Notes: generated from the letters alone by a model not told the origin. 64,000 nucleotides of DNA from Chroococcus sp. FPU101 (GCF_017312365.1 NZ_BLJI01000002.1:124001-188000), one strand, 5' to 3'; counted from the first letter of the stretch, positions 29,838 through 39,273 are shown. Numbers and translations: made by a program.

Positions 29838-30316
29838 TTATTTACCTCAGATTTTTATCAAGATGTTTGATTCGAAAACGGAGCTAATCTTTTTAAAACA
29901 AATTTTATTTAGTATTAAATAAACTTCAATAGCTATTTGTATTACAGGATACAGCCGAATACTGGACTAGAAAATATTTATGATTCATAAAGAATACTTC
30001 TAGATCAAGATTGCTGCTGATATTCTAACTGAAAGAGTTTTCCCGTTCGGCTCTCTTAATCTTTTATTATAGATCTCTTTAGGTTGTTCATCGTACTTTA
30101 GATGCGTTATAAGATGTCGGTACTTAAAACATTTACTGGGCTGTAATGTCATTCAAGAAAAAATAAAATAAATAGTCATTCAAGATTCTAAGCGTAAAAT
30201 CAGGCGTTATATTTTAAAAGAGGGTCACTCATCGCTGATCTGTACAAGGATAGTGAGAACGTGGCAAGATCAACATACCTTGTCTTAAAACATATCGTTT
30301 AGCATCAACAACACGC
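29838..30316. other. divergent intergenic region between ppk2 and a small gene
   Basis: This 479-bp gap has no convincing ORF. An 11-bp direct repeat, GTCATTCAAGA, occurs at 30148-30158 and 30175-30185 (27-bp period), a possible operator for the 30317 gene. GTATTACAGGATAC at 29939-29952 fits GTA-N8-TAC, but no TAN3T lies at the right distance on either strand. Confidence 0.4.
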
Positions 30317-30619
30317 ATGGAAAACAAAAAACCCGAATTCACGATTCTTAATCAAAATCAATCCGTTATTTCCCTGATTACGGAGCTACACAACTATTTT
30401 CGAGATCTACAGTCATATTACAAAATTGCTCATGGTAAACTGCATAATGAACTAGAATCAACTACAGATCAAGCCAGAATCGAAGAATTACACGCTGAAC
30501 TTAAAGAACTCTGTCATAAAATGGAGTATTTTCACGTTTTGAATAATGCAATCTCGACAGTCAATGTGATCGTCCATACAGAAACGATCGTATCTGAGTT
30601 AAGTCCCCCTAAGATATAA
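30317..30619 (+). CDS. small helical protein, unknown
   Basis: Hypothetical protein of 100 aa without signal peptide or membrane segment, predicted largely alpha-helical (LITELHNYFRDLQ, IEELHAELKELCHKMEYF). I recognise no family. A cyclic-nucleotide-binding-domain gene follows after 31 bp in the same direction, so the pair is likely an operon and the two may work together. Confidence 0.65.
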   Translation: MENKKPEFTILNQNQSVISLITELHNYFRDLQSYYKIAHGKLHNELESTTDQARIEELHAELKELCHKMEYFHVLNNAISTVNVIVHTETIVSELSPPKI

Positions 30620-30650
30620 AAATAATTTTTCCTGAATGGGTGAGCTATAA

Positions 30651-31028
30651 ATGATCATGCAGCCGATCGAAACGATTAAAATTCTTCAAAATCAACCCGA
30701 TCAAATCTTTAAAGCTGGCGATGTTATATTTAAGACTGGACAAAAAGGCCATGTTATGTATGGTGTAATTGAGGGTGAGTTAGAAGTACATCTCAATGAC
30801 CATGCGATCGAAACCATTAAAGCTGGAGATGTGTTTGGTGTCGGTGCATTAGTTCATCAGGATGAGTTAAGAGCTACCACAGTGATCGCTAAAACTGATT
30901 GTAAACTCGCTTGCTTAGATCGAGAGCATTTTCTTTTTGCAGTACAGCAAGCACCGATGTTTGCACTCCAAGTGATGAAAAGTTATTCGGATCGTTTTCG
31001 TCGCCTAAAAGATATCGTAACCCTATAG
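30651..31028 (+). CDS. single-domain cyclic nucleotide-binding (Crp-like) protein
   Basis: Stand-alone CNB domain of 125 aa. The beta-roll (IFKAGDVIFKTGQKGHVMYGVIEG...) and phosphate-cassette region (IKAGDVFGVGALV) are recognisable, but the usual cNMP-binding Arg of E. coli Crp (GELALI...RAA) is replaced by DELRATTV, so ligand binding is uncertain. There is no helix-turn-helix, so it is not itself a transcription factor. A strong terminator follows directly. Confidence 0.82.
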   Translation: MIMQPIETIKILQNQPDQIFKAGDVIFKTGQKGHVMYGVIEGELEVHLNDHAIETIKAGDVFGVGALVHQDELRATTVIAKTDCKLACLDREHFLFAVQQAPMFALQVMKSYSDRFRRLKDIVTL

Positions 31029-31050
31029 ATATTCTAAATATCAAAACACG

Positions 31051-31080
31051 TAGGGGTTTGGTTGCCAAACCCTATTTTTT
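31051..31080 (+). terminator. intrinsic terminator ending 5 nt before thiE
   Basis: TAGGGGTTTGG (31051-31061), loop TTG, CCAAACCC-TA (31065-31074) with one bulged G, then six T residues (31075-31080). The thiE ATG is at 31086, so no separate promoter and leader fit between them. Confidence 0.85.
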
Positions 31081-31085
31081 AACTT

Positions 31086-32105
31086 ATGAGAGAACCACAA
31101 ACTGCTATAAAAAGAATTTTAGATGCCAATTTAGATCGCGCTAGAGAAGGACTCCGTATTATTGAAGAATGGTGTCGTTTTGGTTTAGACGATCGTCAAT
31201 TAGTCGCAGAATGTAAGCAGATGCGTCAAGAAATCGCCAGTTTTCATAGTACAGAAATCCGCCAAGCTAGAGATACCGCAACCGATACAGGTACAACACT
31301 ATCCCATCCACAAGAAGAACAACGTAGCAGCATTGAACATCTTTTACAAGCAAACCTCTGTCGTGTACAAGAAGCGTTGCGAGTCCTTGAAGAATACGGA
31401 AAGTTATACAATTCAGAAATGGGAATCGCTTTTAAAAAGATGCGTTATCGGGTTTACATCCTAGAAAGTCGTTTGCTTCCTCAACGAGAACAGCAATTTA
31501 AGGATATTCAACTCTATCTCGTAACCTCTCCGAGTGAAACCTTATTTGCTACGGTAGAAGCAGCCTTACAAGGTGGATTAAAGTTAGTGCAGTACCGCGA
31601 TAAAAACACTGATGATCTGATCCGACTGACTAATGCTGAAAAACTCTGTCAACTTTGTCATCAATACGGTGCTTTATTTATTATGAACGATCGCGCTGAT
31701 TTAGCCAAAGCCGTCAATGCCGATGGTGTACACTTAGGACAACAGGATATACCCATTGCTATCGCTAGAGAAATTATAGGACAAGGAAAAATCGTCGGAC
31801 GTTCTACCACAAACCCTCAAGAAATGGAACTCGCGATCGCAGAAGGTGCCGACTATATTGGAGTAGGGCCTGTTTATGAAACTCCGACTAAAATTGGTAA
31901 AGCGGCGGCAGGTTTAGAATATGTGCGTTATGCTGTTAGTCATTCCCCTATTCCTTGGTTTGCGATTGGGGGGATCGATTTAAGTAATATTAATGATGTT
32001 CAAGAAGCAGGAACGCAAAGAGTCGCCGTAGTTCGTGCCATTATGCAAGCGGATGATCCCACTTCTGTAACACAGCAATTTATTTCATTATTACAGCCAA
32101 AATAA
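31086..32105 (+). CDS. thiE: thiamine-phosphate synthase (cyanobacterial long form)
   Basis: Joins HMP-PP and thiazole phosphate to thiamine phosphate. It is 339 aa. The C-terminal 200 residues are the ThiE TIM barrel (KLVQYRDKNTDDL, LFIMNDRADLA, GVHLGQQD, YIGVGPVYETPTK, FAIGGIDLSN). The N-terminal 130 residues (ILDANLDRAREGLRIIEEW...) are the extra helical domain of cyanobacterial ThiE. The start at 31086 is only 5 nt after a terminator hairpin, so expression probably depends on read-through or attenuation from upstream. thiS lies 0.85 kb downstream on the same strand. Confidence 0.93.
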   Translation: MREPQTAIKRILDANLDRAREGLRIIEEWCRFGLDDRQLVAECKQMRQEIASFHSTEIRQARDTATDTGTTLSHPQEEQRSSIEHLLQANLCRVQEALRVLEEYGKLYNSEMGIAFKKMRYRVYILESRLLPQREQQFKDIQLYLVTSPSETLFATVEAALQGGLKLVQYRDKNTDDLIRLTNAEKLCQLCHQYGALFIMNDRADLAKAVNADGVHLGQQDIPIAIAREIIGQGKIVGRSTTNPQEMELAIAEGADYIGVGPVYETPTKIGKAAAGLEYVRYAVSHSPIPWFAIGGIDLSNINDVQEAGTQRVAVVRAIMQADDPTSVTQQFISLLQPK

Positions 32106-32378
32106 ATTTTATCTATCTGATAAATTAGTTAAATCAGCTTTAATTTTTACTTAAAATTCAGAGCCATTACAAGGATTTTAGTACTAATCGAATCGGAACA
32201 AAAAACAATGATTAAAACAGTCTAAAATTATACAAATAGCTATTCAATTAACAGAACTTGGTATACACTTAATAAAGGTGAATGAATGAGTATGACTTGA
32301 TCTCATTTATTAAAGAAGCTAATTCAAAAACGCAACATTAGCATAACTTACATCGATTATTTATACGGAGGAAATTCA

Positions 32379-32888
32379 ATGAGTGATTTAATCGCGATCG
32401 CATACGATGATCTATATAAAGCTGAAGAAGTTCGCTTAACTTTAGCTAAACTTCAAAAGGGACGTTTGATCGAACTTGAAGACGCGGCTATCGTTACTAA
32501 AGATGCAGATGGTAAAGTAAAGCTAAATCAAGCGGTGAATCTGACAGCAGCAGGAGCCGCTAGTGGCAGTTTTTGGGGCTTATTAATTGGTACACTTTTT
32601 TTAAATCCTTTACTGGGTGCTGCCGTTGGTGCCGCTAGTGGTGCTATTAGCGGTGCTTTAAGCGATATTGGTGTTGATGATCAATTTATGAAAGATCTTG
32701 GCGCAACTCTTCAACCTGGGACTTCCGCGCTTTTCCTGTTGGTCAGAAAAGTAACCCCCGACAAAGTACTAGAACAAGTGGCACCCTATGGCGGTAAAGT
32801 GTTACAAACTTCATTGACTAAAGATCAAGAAACCGAACTTCAAGAAATTCTTACCAATCGAGGAATTAAACCCGCACCCACAGCATAG
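32379..32888 (+). CDS. DUF1269 family membrane-associated protein
   Basis: Protein of 169 aa with the DUF1269 pattern: a soluble start (LIAIAYDDLYKAEEVRLTL), then a Gly/Ala-rich glycine-zipper-like hydrophobic region (about 55-95, GAASGSFWGLLIGTLF, AAVGAASGAISGAL), then GTSALFLLVRKV. Function unknown; members are often stress-induced. A GGAGG site precedes the ATG. The 273-bp upstream gap holds the likely promoter. Confidence 0.88.
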   Translation: MSDLIAIAYDDLYKAEEVRLTLAKLQKGRLIELEDAAIVTKDADGKVKLNQAVNLTAAGAASGSFWGLLIGTLFLNPLLGAAVGAASGAISGALSDIGVDDQFMKDLGATLQPGTSALFLLVRKVTPDKVLEQVAPYGGKVLQTSLTKDQETELQEILTNRGIKPAPTA

Positions 32889-32952
32889 AAATATAATTTT
32901 GTCAAGTTATTCCAATTTCTTCGTCGTCAGAACCTTAATGAAAAGCTTCTCT

Positions 32953-33393
32953 ATGTCTGAAATTACCTTACAAGTAAATGGCAAACCTGTGTCTTGTTCA
33001 TCACAGACTCATTTACCGAAAGTATTAGAACAGTTGGGACTTAACCCCCGTTTAATCGCAGTAGAATATAACGGGGAAATCCTACATCGTCAGTACTGGG
33101 AAGCAACTGAATTACAGGATGGCGATCGCTTAGAAATTGTGACCATAGTCGGAGGAGGATCAGAAAAAATAGAAATTCTGATCCCTCAAGCTTGGTTAAT
33201 TAACTATGAAGCTTTAGCCCAAAAAAAAGGAATTGCTCTTACAGAATTATTAACTGAAGCGATCGGTCAATACATTAATAGAACACAAAATAATACAAAT
33301 GCGTCTGTTCCTGTCACTGTAATTGCTCAAGAAAACAATGACGAATGGGAAGACGAACCCGACGAAATTCTAACCGATTTTTTGCCCCGTTAA
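32953..33393 (+). CDS. thiS: ThiS sulfur carrier with C-terminal RHH-like extension
   Basis: Residues 1-70 are a normal cyanobacterial ThiS beta-grasp (ITLQVNGKPVSC, LIAVEYNGEILHR, DRLEIVTIVGGGS). ThiS normally ends at or just after the Gly-Gly that ThiF adenylates. Here the frame continues for 76 residues. The tail begins KIEILIPQAWLINYEALAQ and KGIALTELLTEAIGQYI, a beta-alpha-alpha pattern like ribbon-helix-helix proteins, and ends acidic. I use the ATG at 32953; a longer frame from 32899 is open but unlike ThiS. It may be a true fusion needing proteolysis, or two genes merged by an indel near the A-run at 33165. Confidence 0.8.
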   Translation: MSEITLQVNGKPVSCSSQTHLPKVLEQLGLNPRLIAVEYNGEILHRQYWEATELQDGDRLEIVTIVGGGSEKIEILIPQAWLINYEALAQKKGIALTELLTEAIGQYINRTQNNTNASVPVTVIAQENNDEWEDEPDEILTDFLPR

Positions 33394-33398
33394 TCGAT

Positions 33399-33426
33399 AT
33401 AGCCAGGGAATTAAGTCTCTGGCTAT
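33399..33426. terminator. bidirectional hairpin between convergent genes
   Basis: ATAGCCAGGGA (33399-33409), loop ATTAAG, TCTCTGGCTAT (33416-33426) pair over 11 bp with one G-T. It lies between the thiS stop and the convergent carotenoid oxygenase stop. There is no T-run, so termination is likely but not certain. Confidence 0.6.
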
Positions 33427-33433
33427 CGGTTAT

Positions 33434-34912
33434 CTACACAAAGCATTCTGATGTCCAACTACCATGTAAACCGTAAGGGATATGATGTTTTAGATGGATT
33501 GTTGCGATCGGTTTTTGTTCTATATTTTTTCCATCTAGGATAACTACATCAGAACGGTGATGAGAACTATCATATACTAACAGCATAATCCAGCCGTCAT
33601 CTTCTGCGGTGGAGTTAGGTTTAGGAATAAAAACGGGTTCACTGACATAACCCTGTCTAGCAAAAGAATGTAACTGACGTTCTCCTGTTTGCCAATCAAT
33701 TTTTAAGATCGCTTGTAAAGGTGCATTTCCTGTAGGATTATGTGCCGCACCAATATAAAGATAGCGATAATTTCTGCCGACTCGATCAGGATGAATTGCT
33801 GGAAACTCGCAACAACGCCCCTCTAACAACTCCCGTTCTACGGTTTTTGTGTCTAAATTAACGCTAAATCGCCATAATTTCCCCGGATCTAAGCGATCAA
33901 AATCTACCTCTTTGTAACTGATATCGGGGTCAACTTGGGGTAAAGAATCATAACAAATTGAATCAATACAAACTTTATTCCCCTCTTCAAAAGCATTTGC
34001 ATGATGGAAGACAAACCCTGAAGGTGTTTCAATCATAATCGGTAAGACATCTTTATCACGACGAGAAATCAAAATAATTCGCGTCGGTTGGTTTGCTTGA
34101 TACTGCACACATTCACCCGCACCTTTTAAACCCAATAAAAAGGGAATCGGGTTAAATCCGACTGGATTTTGAAAGAAAATACAGTAATTGGGTGTAATGG
34201 CGAAATCATGAATAAAGGAAAATCCAGGGATACTATGAGAATGACGACGTAATAGTTTACCTTGTAAGTTAAACTCAAAAATCGTCAGACTACTAGAAAG
34301 CCCTGATTTTAGCGCGAAATTCACTAAACAAGGTTCACCGTTATCCATTGCACAACTCGGATCGATCCAAGGATGAGCCGAAAAAGCATCACCCGGTTTT
34401 AAGAGTCCATCAAGATAATCTATCCCAATCGTTTCTAACGTTTTAGGATCTAAACGATAGGGTTCTGCTGCTTCCCAAAGTGCTAATAGTTTATCACCCC
34501 AGTAGATCACATTCGTATTCGCAATATTTTTCAGGCGAAAATCAAAGGCATTATTGAAAAAACCCCCTGGCTTTTGGGTTCCAAAAACACCGCGATAAAG
34601 AATTTTACCTGATGCTTGTTCTTGTACATAAGCTTCAGTCTGTACAAAACGGTTCCGAAAATGGACTTTACCATCTTTAAAGGTCACCGCGCTAATCATA
34701 CCATCGCCATCAAATGGATGACGAATGGGTGTACCATGTATTTCTAGTAAACCAGGGCCATTTCTAAACAGTGTCCCTTGTAAGTCTTGAGGAATTTCGC
34801 CCTCGATATCGTCTACCCAATAATCATATTCTGTGGGTTGAGACTGATAACCGTTTCTCCATTCTGTGCGATCGTAGGATTTTTCGGTGGTGTTAAGTAA
34901 GTTTGAAGTCAT
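33434..34912 (-). CDS. apocarotenoid / carotenoid cleavage oxygenase
   Basis: Non-haem iron dioxygenase of 492 aa in the RPE65/CCD family. The four iron His lie in SAHPWIDPS, SFIHDFAIT, FVFHHANAF and near the C-terminus in HIPYGLHGSW. Length and motifs fit cyanobacterial apocarotenoid-15,15'-oxygenase, which makes retinal from apocarotenoids. A substrate assignment needs assay. It is followed upstream on the same strand by an MFS-type transporter gene (56-bp gap). Confidence 0.9.
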   Translation of the reverse strand: MTSNLLNTTEKSYDRTEWRNGYQSQPTEYDYWVDDIEGEIPQDLQGTLFRNGPGLLEIHGTPIRHPFDGDGMISAVTFKDGKVHFRNRFVQTEAYVQEQASGKILYRGVFGTQKPGGFFNNAFDFRLKNIANTNVIYWGDKLLALWEAAEPYRLDPKTLETIGIDYLDGLLKPGDAFSAHPWIDPSCAMDNGEPCLVNFALKSGLSSSLTIFEFNLQGKLLRRHSHSIPGFSFIHDFAITPNYCIFFQNPVGFNPIPFLLGLKGAGECVQYQANQPTRIILISRRDKDVLPIMIETPSGFVFHHANAFEEGNKVCIDSICYDSLPQVDPDISYKEVDFDRLDPGKLWRFSVNLDTKTVERELLEGRCCEFPAIHPDRVGRNYRYLYIGAAHNPTGNAPLQAILKIDWQTGERQLHSFARQGYVSEPVFIPKPNSTAEDDGWIMLLVYDSSHHRSDVVILDGKNIEQKPIATIHLKHHIPYGLHGSWTSECFV

Positions 34913-34968
34913 GATGCTGCTTGGGATAAAAATCCAACTCTTAATTAAAATAACGAATCTGAGTCAAT

Positions 34969-36438
34969 TTAGCTTTGGCGGGATTGTTCGGATTTTTCGC
35001 CAATTAATCTCGGTACTAATTCAGGAATGTATGGAGTTTCAATCATGGAACCTGTCGCATGATGTTCGATGAGTTCAGTTGGGGGTAAAGATGACACTTT
35101 TTGTTGAGTTTCGATAGTTTGCGGATCACCATCTGGAAGCCAACTAATCAGAGGAAGAGGTAATAATGTAGAAACGTTGGTAATAACGACTAATAACCAA
35201 AGACGATCAAAGTTATTTTCAGTGACTCCTAACCAATGAGTAAGTAACGCGCCTAATTCTTGGGATAATAAACCCGAAAGGTTCCAAACAGACATCAAAA
35301 GGGCAAATAGAGATGCTTCGATCCCCGGTGGACATAATCGCGCCGAAAGGACTAAAACAGGTAGAAAGGCGATTTGTCCCATGACGGTTAAGATCAGACT
35401 ATCGCCTAAACTAAACCAATGATCATCAATTCCTAAACTACGATTTGTATGGGTGACGAGTAAAAGGGTTGTCATGCCTAAAATAGATGAGATGACAGTA
35501 CTCCATCCTAAAATTAAGCGAAAGGAAAGGGTTTTGAGGTAACGTTGGTAAACCCAAACCCCCAGTAATGACGCAAAGCTAGTGACTAAGCGTACTCGTC
35601 CTAAAAATTCGGGTTCAAAATGAAGGTCATTTGTCGTAAAAAAGAAAAACGCAGAATCAGCACTAGGGGTTGCTTGCCACAGAAAAATAAAGATCATAGG
35701 CAAGAGAATCGTTTTTTGAGTAATTGCTTTCCAGAGTTGACGAATTTGCTGTTTTATGCTTATTTTTTCTTGTCCTTTTATCGTTGGATCAGATGAGATT
35801 TTAGTTTCGACGATCAACCACGCTAAACCGCAGACAATCAGAGGAAAGATTGCAGTAATCGCAAAAACGGTTCGTGTGGTGAAATGTGCGAGTAATAAGC
35901 CACTCAGATAAGCTGTAATTAATCCGCCAAGTGCTGAGACTCCCCATGTTAAGGATTGTAAAGAACCTGCTTGACCGAGTGATTCTTTTCTAGCGCGTTC
36001 AACGACGATCGAATCCACAATGACATCACTAACGGCGACGGAGAGGGAAGATAGGAGAATAGCGATCGTTGCTTGTAAAGTCGTTTGAACAACAGTAGCT
36101 AGAGCGATCCAAGCGAATGAGCCAAGAATTCCCGAAAGAATCAGATAAGGTCGTCTGCGATAGCCAAAAATAGGAAATCCATCGGATAAAAAACCAAAAA
36201 CAGGCTTAACGATCCAAGGAAGTGCCGCCACGCCGACTAATGCACCCATTTGGGCTGGACTTAAGCCTAACTCATCTTTAAGAAAAAAACTAACCGCGAG
36301 TCGAGCTAAACCTAAAATTCCTTGAACAAAATATACGCCCAGAATTGCCGTTAGTTCAGGGGTAGGTTTATTGCCGAACAGAAAATCTTTTTTAACAGAT
36401 TTTTTTATTCGATCAATGCTTATAGCTAATAATGCCAT
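34969..36438 (-). CDS. folate-biopterin transporter family (FBT/BT1) membrane protein
   Basis: MFS-like carrier of 489 aa with about 12 helices. The FBT pattern is visible in YFVQGILGLARLAVSFFLKDELGLSP, quoted here only in part as YFVQGILGLARL, then WIVKPVFGFLSDGFPIFGYRRRPY region (KPVFGFLSDGFP) and SDVIVDSIVVERAR. Family members in cyanobacteria and plants move folates. It is on the same strand as the carotenoid oxygenase, 56 bp upstream, so the two may share a transcript, though no functional link is evident. Confidence 0.85.
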   Translation of the reverse strand: MALLAISIDRIKKSVKKDFLFGNKPTPELTAILGVYFVQGILGLARLAVSFFLKDELGLSPAQMGALVGVAALPWIVKPVFGFLSDGFPIFGYRRRPYLILSGILGSFAWIALATVVQTTLQATIAILLSSLSVAVSDVIVDSIVVERARKESLGQAGSLQSLTWGVSALGGLITAYLSGLLLAHFTTRTVFAITAIFPLIVCGLAWLIVETKISSDPTIKGQEKISIKQQIRQLWKAITQKTILLPMIFIFLWQATPSADSAFFFFTTNDLHFEPEFLGRVRLVTSFASLLGVWVYQRYLKTLSFRLILGWSTVISSILGMTTLLLVTHTNRSLGIDDHWFSLGDSLILTVMGQIAFLPVLVLSARLCPPGIEASLFALLMSVWNLSGLLSQELGALLTHWLGVTENNFDRLWLLVVITNVSTLLPLPLISWLPDGDPQTIETQQKVSSLPPTELIEHHATGSMIETPYIPELVPRLIGEKSEQSRQS

Positions 36439-36586
36439 GAATTTACATTAATTTTTATAACTTCCCCCTATGATAACTCTAAACAAAAAGTTATAATCTA
36501 TCGGGAGACTGTCTTATCTAACAACAAAGTGGGCAGCCTAACCCTAAAGTAATGAGTTTAGCGGCTATCAATATTAACTATTGCTC

Positions 36587-37219
36587 CTAGTTCCCCGACA
36601 CTTCACCATCAAATAAACTCACCCAGAAACGCTGCATCCCTGTTGTCCCCGTACAAAACAGAAGTTGATTAAGTAAAGATATAGCGAGTTCATTTAGTTC
36701 TTCTTCCGAATTGAGATAAATTGAAACTTTAGCGCGACGAGGGTTCATACGGCTACGAAAATTAGAGCGAAATCGTTCTAAATAGTCTGATAACAAAAAA
36801 TTGGTATCAACAGGTAAATCTTTATCCCGCATCTGTTGTTCTTCAACGAGTAACTTTCTGAGGGTGTAATTTAACTGTTTAGCCCGATAAGAAGCTAAAA
36901 TAACTAAAGCTTTGGCTTGATCTAGCGTTAAGGTATCACGATTGTACGATCGCCGCCAATAATTCGTACATCTGAGTCGCCATAAAACAATCCGATTTTT
37001 AATAATTTGATCTAAACCTAATTCTTGAGCCGTTTTAAACATCGCTTCAACTGCATTAATCTCAAGTGATTCAATCGTCAGTAAGATTAAATCAATCTGT
37101 TGCTGTAGACGCAAAACACCACGTTGTCTAGGAAAAGGAAGATCTCTTAAAAGATCTAGAATGACAGGCTTAGCGATCGCTGTAGAATTAGTATCAGACA
37201 TTATTTGGGTTGAAGTCAT
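36587..37219 (-). CDS. DUF3038 family protein
   Basis: Cyanobacterial protein of 210 aa with the LRDLPFPRQRGVLRLQQQID start typical of DUF3038, then basic helices (NYWRRSYNRDTLTL) and a final FWVSLFDGEV. No signal peptide or membrane helix. Function unknown. The ATG at 37219 or at 37201 could be used. It is divergent from apt. Confidence 0.75.
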   Translation of the reverse strand: MTSTQIMSDTNSTAIAKPVILDLLRDLPFPRQRGVLRLQQQIDLILLTIESLEINAVEAMFKTAQELGLDQIIKNRIVLWRLRCTNYWRRSYNRDTLTLDQAKALVILASYRAKQLNYTLRKLLVEEQQMRDKDLPVDTNFLLSDYLERFRSNFRSRMNPRRAKVSIYLNSEEELNELAISLLNQLLFCTGTTGMQRFWVSLFDGEVSGN

Positions 37220-37358
37220 GCTTAAATTAGGCTTATCAAAAACAAATTACTATATTTTTTAAAGAATTTTGATGGTGATCCAGCAACAGACAATTATTCT
37301 AATTGTATTGTATAGATAAAGCAGTCTCCCTATTCATCTAACCCTAGAATTAGCAAAC

Positions 37359-37877
37359 ATGGATCTCAAAACCCTTATTCGTAATATTCCCGACTTTCCC
37401 AAACCAGGGATCATGTTTCGTGATATTACTACCTTACTCAACCATCCCGAAGGATTACGATACACCATTGATACTCTAACGGAAAAATGCCAACAAGCAG
37501 GATTTAAACCCGATCATATCGTCGGAATGGAATCTAGAGGGTTTTTATTTGGTGTTCCTTTAGCCTATCAACTAAATACTGGTTTTATTCCCGTTCGGAA
37601 ACCGGGTAAGCTTCCTGCTGCGGTTCATACCATTGAATATGAATTAGAGTACGGGACTGATACACTGGAAATACATCAAGATGCGATCGCGGCTCATCAT
37701 AAAGTCATAATTGTCGATGATTTAATTGCAACAGGTGGTACCGCTAAAGCAACCGCCGAACTCTTACAAAAAATTGGTTGTGAAGTGTTAGGATTTGCTT
37801 TTATCATCGAATTAGTAGACTTAGCAGGACGACAAAAACTCCCAGATAAACCTATCATCACTCTCGTTCAGTATTAA
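37359..37877 (+). CDS. apt: adenine phosphoribosyltransferase
   Basis: Purine salvage enzyme making AMP from adenine and PRPP, 172 aa. It has [11 protein letters not shown], the [10 protein letters not shown] signature, [11 protein letters not shown] and the PRPP loop [16 protein letters not shown]. Cytoplasmic. A DppB-type permease gene starts 13 bp after its stop. It complements the purine breakdown genes elsewhere in the window by recycling adenine, but it has no NtcA-type promoter I can see. Confidence 0.96.
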   Translation: MDLKTLIRNIPDFPKPGIMFRDITTLLNHPEGLRYTIDTLTEKCQQAGFKPDHIVGMESRGFLFGVPLAYQLNTGFIPVRKPGKLPAAVHTIEYELEYGTDTLEIHQDAIAAHHKVIIVDDLIATGGTAKATAELLQKIGCEVLGFAFIIELVDLAGRQKLPDKPIITLVQY

Positions 37878-37890
37878 GTTTTCTTAATCA

Positions 37891-38943
37891 ATGACTCAAA
37901 GCACCCCTTCAGATCAATTTAGCGATCGTCTTTCTGGTTTACAATCTCTCCTAACCAGTGAAACTGTTTTATACATCATTAAACGAGTTTTACAAGGTCT
38001 TCTCACGCTCTTACTCGCTTCTGCTCTTAGTTTTGCCATTATTCAGCTTGCACCAGGTAGCTATCTCGATACCCTATCGCAAAATCCCAAAATCTCCCCA
38101 GAAACCCTAGCCCAATTTAAACAAGAATTTGGACTCGATCAACCACCTTTAGTACAATATTGGCGTTGGTTAGTACAGGTGGTGACTCGGTTTAATTTTG
38201 GAACCAGTTTCGTCTATTCTCGTCCCGTTACTTCTTTGTTAGTTGAACGTGTTCCCGCAACCCTACTACTCGCCATTTCTTCAATTCTCATCACTTGGGC
38301 GATCGCTATTCCCCTAGGGATTCTCAGTGCTGTTAAACAAAATCAACTGAGCGATAAAATACTTAGGGTGCTAAGTTATTTAGGTCAAGGTTTCCCCAGT
38401 TTTATTACTGCATTATGCTTATTAGTTATTGCTCAGATGCTTTCCCCCTATTTACCAGTAGGAGATATGACGAGTGTTAATCATTATGAACTGTCTCCCA
38501 TCGGCAAAATATTAGACATTGCTTGGCATATGATTTTACCAACGATTGCCCTCAGTATTACTAGCTTTGCGGGGTTACAACGGCTGATGCGTGGACAATT
38601 ATTAGATGTACTCAGACAAGATTATATTCAAACCGCTAGAGCAAAAGGTTTAAGCGAAGATAAAGTAATTTATGTTCATGCCCTGCGTAATGCCATTAAC
38701 CCTTTAATTACGCTTTTAGGATTTGAATTCGCGGGGTTACTCAGTGGTGCTTTTATTGCTGAATTTTTCTTTAATTGGCCAGGTTTAGGACGCTTAATCT
38801 TACAAGCTGTGACCGCGCAAGATTTATATTTAGTAATGGGTAGTCTAATTATGGGGGCTGCCATGCTGATTATTGGTAATTTACTCGCTGATTTACTCCT
38901 TAAAGTGGTCGATCCTAGAATTAAACTAGAAGATTTGAAATAA
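37891..38943 (+). CDS. DppB-type ABC transporter permease
   Basis: Inner-membrane permease of 350 aa for peptides, nickel or similar substrates. It has six helices, the PGSYLDTL N-terminal region and the EAA loop near residue 220-250 (RAKGLSEDKVIYVHALRNA), with FFNWPGLGRL near the end. No DppC, ATPase or binding protein is next to it; scattered permease genes of this kind are common in cyanobacteria. Translational distance to apt is 13 bp and to the next gene 1 bp. Confidence 0.9.
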   Translation: MTQSTPSDQFSDRLSGLQSLLTSETVLYIIKRVLQGLLTLLLASALSFAIIQLAPGSYLDTLSQNPKISPETLAQFKQEFGLDQPPLVQYWRWLVQVVTRFNFGTSFVYSRPVTSLLVERVPATLLLAISSILITWAIAIPLGILSAVKQNQLSDKILRVLSYLGQGFPSFITALCLLVIAQMLSPYLPVGDMTSVNHYELSPIGKILDIAWHMILPTIALSITSFAGLQRLMRGQLLDVLRQDYIQTARAKGLSEDKVIYVHALRNAINPLITLLGFEFAGLLSGAFIAEFFFNWPGLGRLILQAVTAQDLYLVMGSLIMGAAMLIIGNLLADLLLKVVDPRIKLEDLK

Positions 38944-38944
38944 A

Positions 38945-39238
38945 ATGTTTTCTGAAACCTATTATGCAATCCGATCGCGTCAAGATGGACAATATTTAGT
39001 AGCGCATATCCCTAACCCCAAAACGGAAACCCAATCTAATTATCTGTTAGTGTTTCGGGAAAATTTTGAAGCCTTGACATATTTGAATACTCATGCTAGG
39101 GGTTTAGCTGATCGGTTTTCAGTAGAAACCTTATCGACTAATCAACTGAATGGCGTGATGAAAAGATGGGGGTTTAATGGGATGGGTTTAGTACAAGAAC
39201 CCCTCGAACCCAAGATCCAATTTTTAGTGAATGGGTAA
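38945..39238 (+). CDS. small conserved-looking protein, unknown
   Basis: Hypothetical protein of 97 aa, soluble, with ETYYAIRSRQDGQYLVAH near the start and RFSVETLSTNQLNGVMKRW in the second half. No family recognised. It starts 1 bp after the DppB-type permease stop, so co-transcription with apt and the permease is likely. Confidence 0.7.
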   Translation: MFSETYYAIRSRQDGQYLVAHIPNPKTETQSNYLLVFRENFEALTYLNTHARGLADRFSVETLSTNQLNGVMKRWGFNGMGLVQEPLEPKIQFLVNG

Positions 39239-39272
39239 TACCCAATACAGCCAAGTGTAAAGGGTATTTTAA
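39237..39272. terminator. weak hairpin between convergent genes
   Basis: ATACCC and GGGTAT pair across an 18-nt loop and are followed by TTTT on the plus strand, between the 39238 stop and the convergent rocD 3' end. Confidence 0.4.
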
Positions 39273-39273
39273 A

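Noticed and set aside
29939-29952. GTA-N8-TAC match upstream of ppk2
   Set aside because: No TAN3T box lies 22-24 nt away on either strand, unlike the purine promoters, so it is probably chance.
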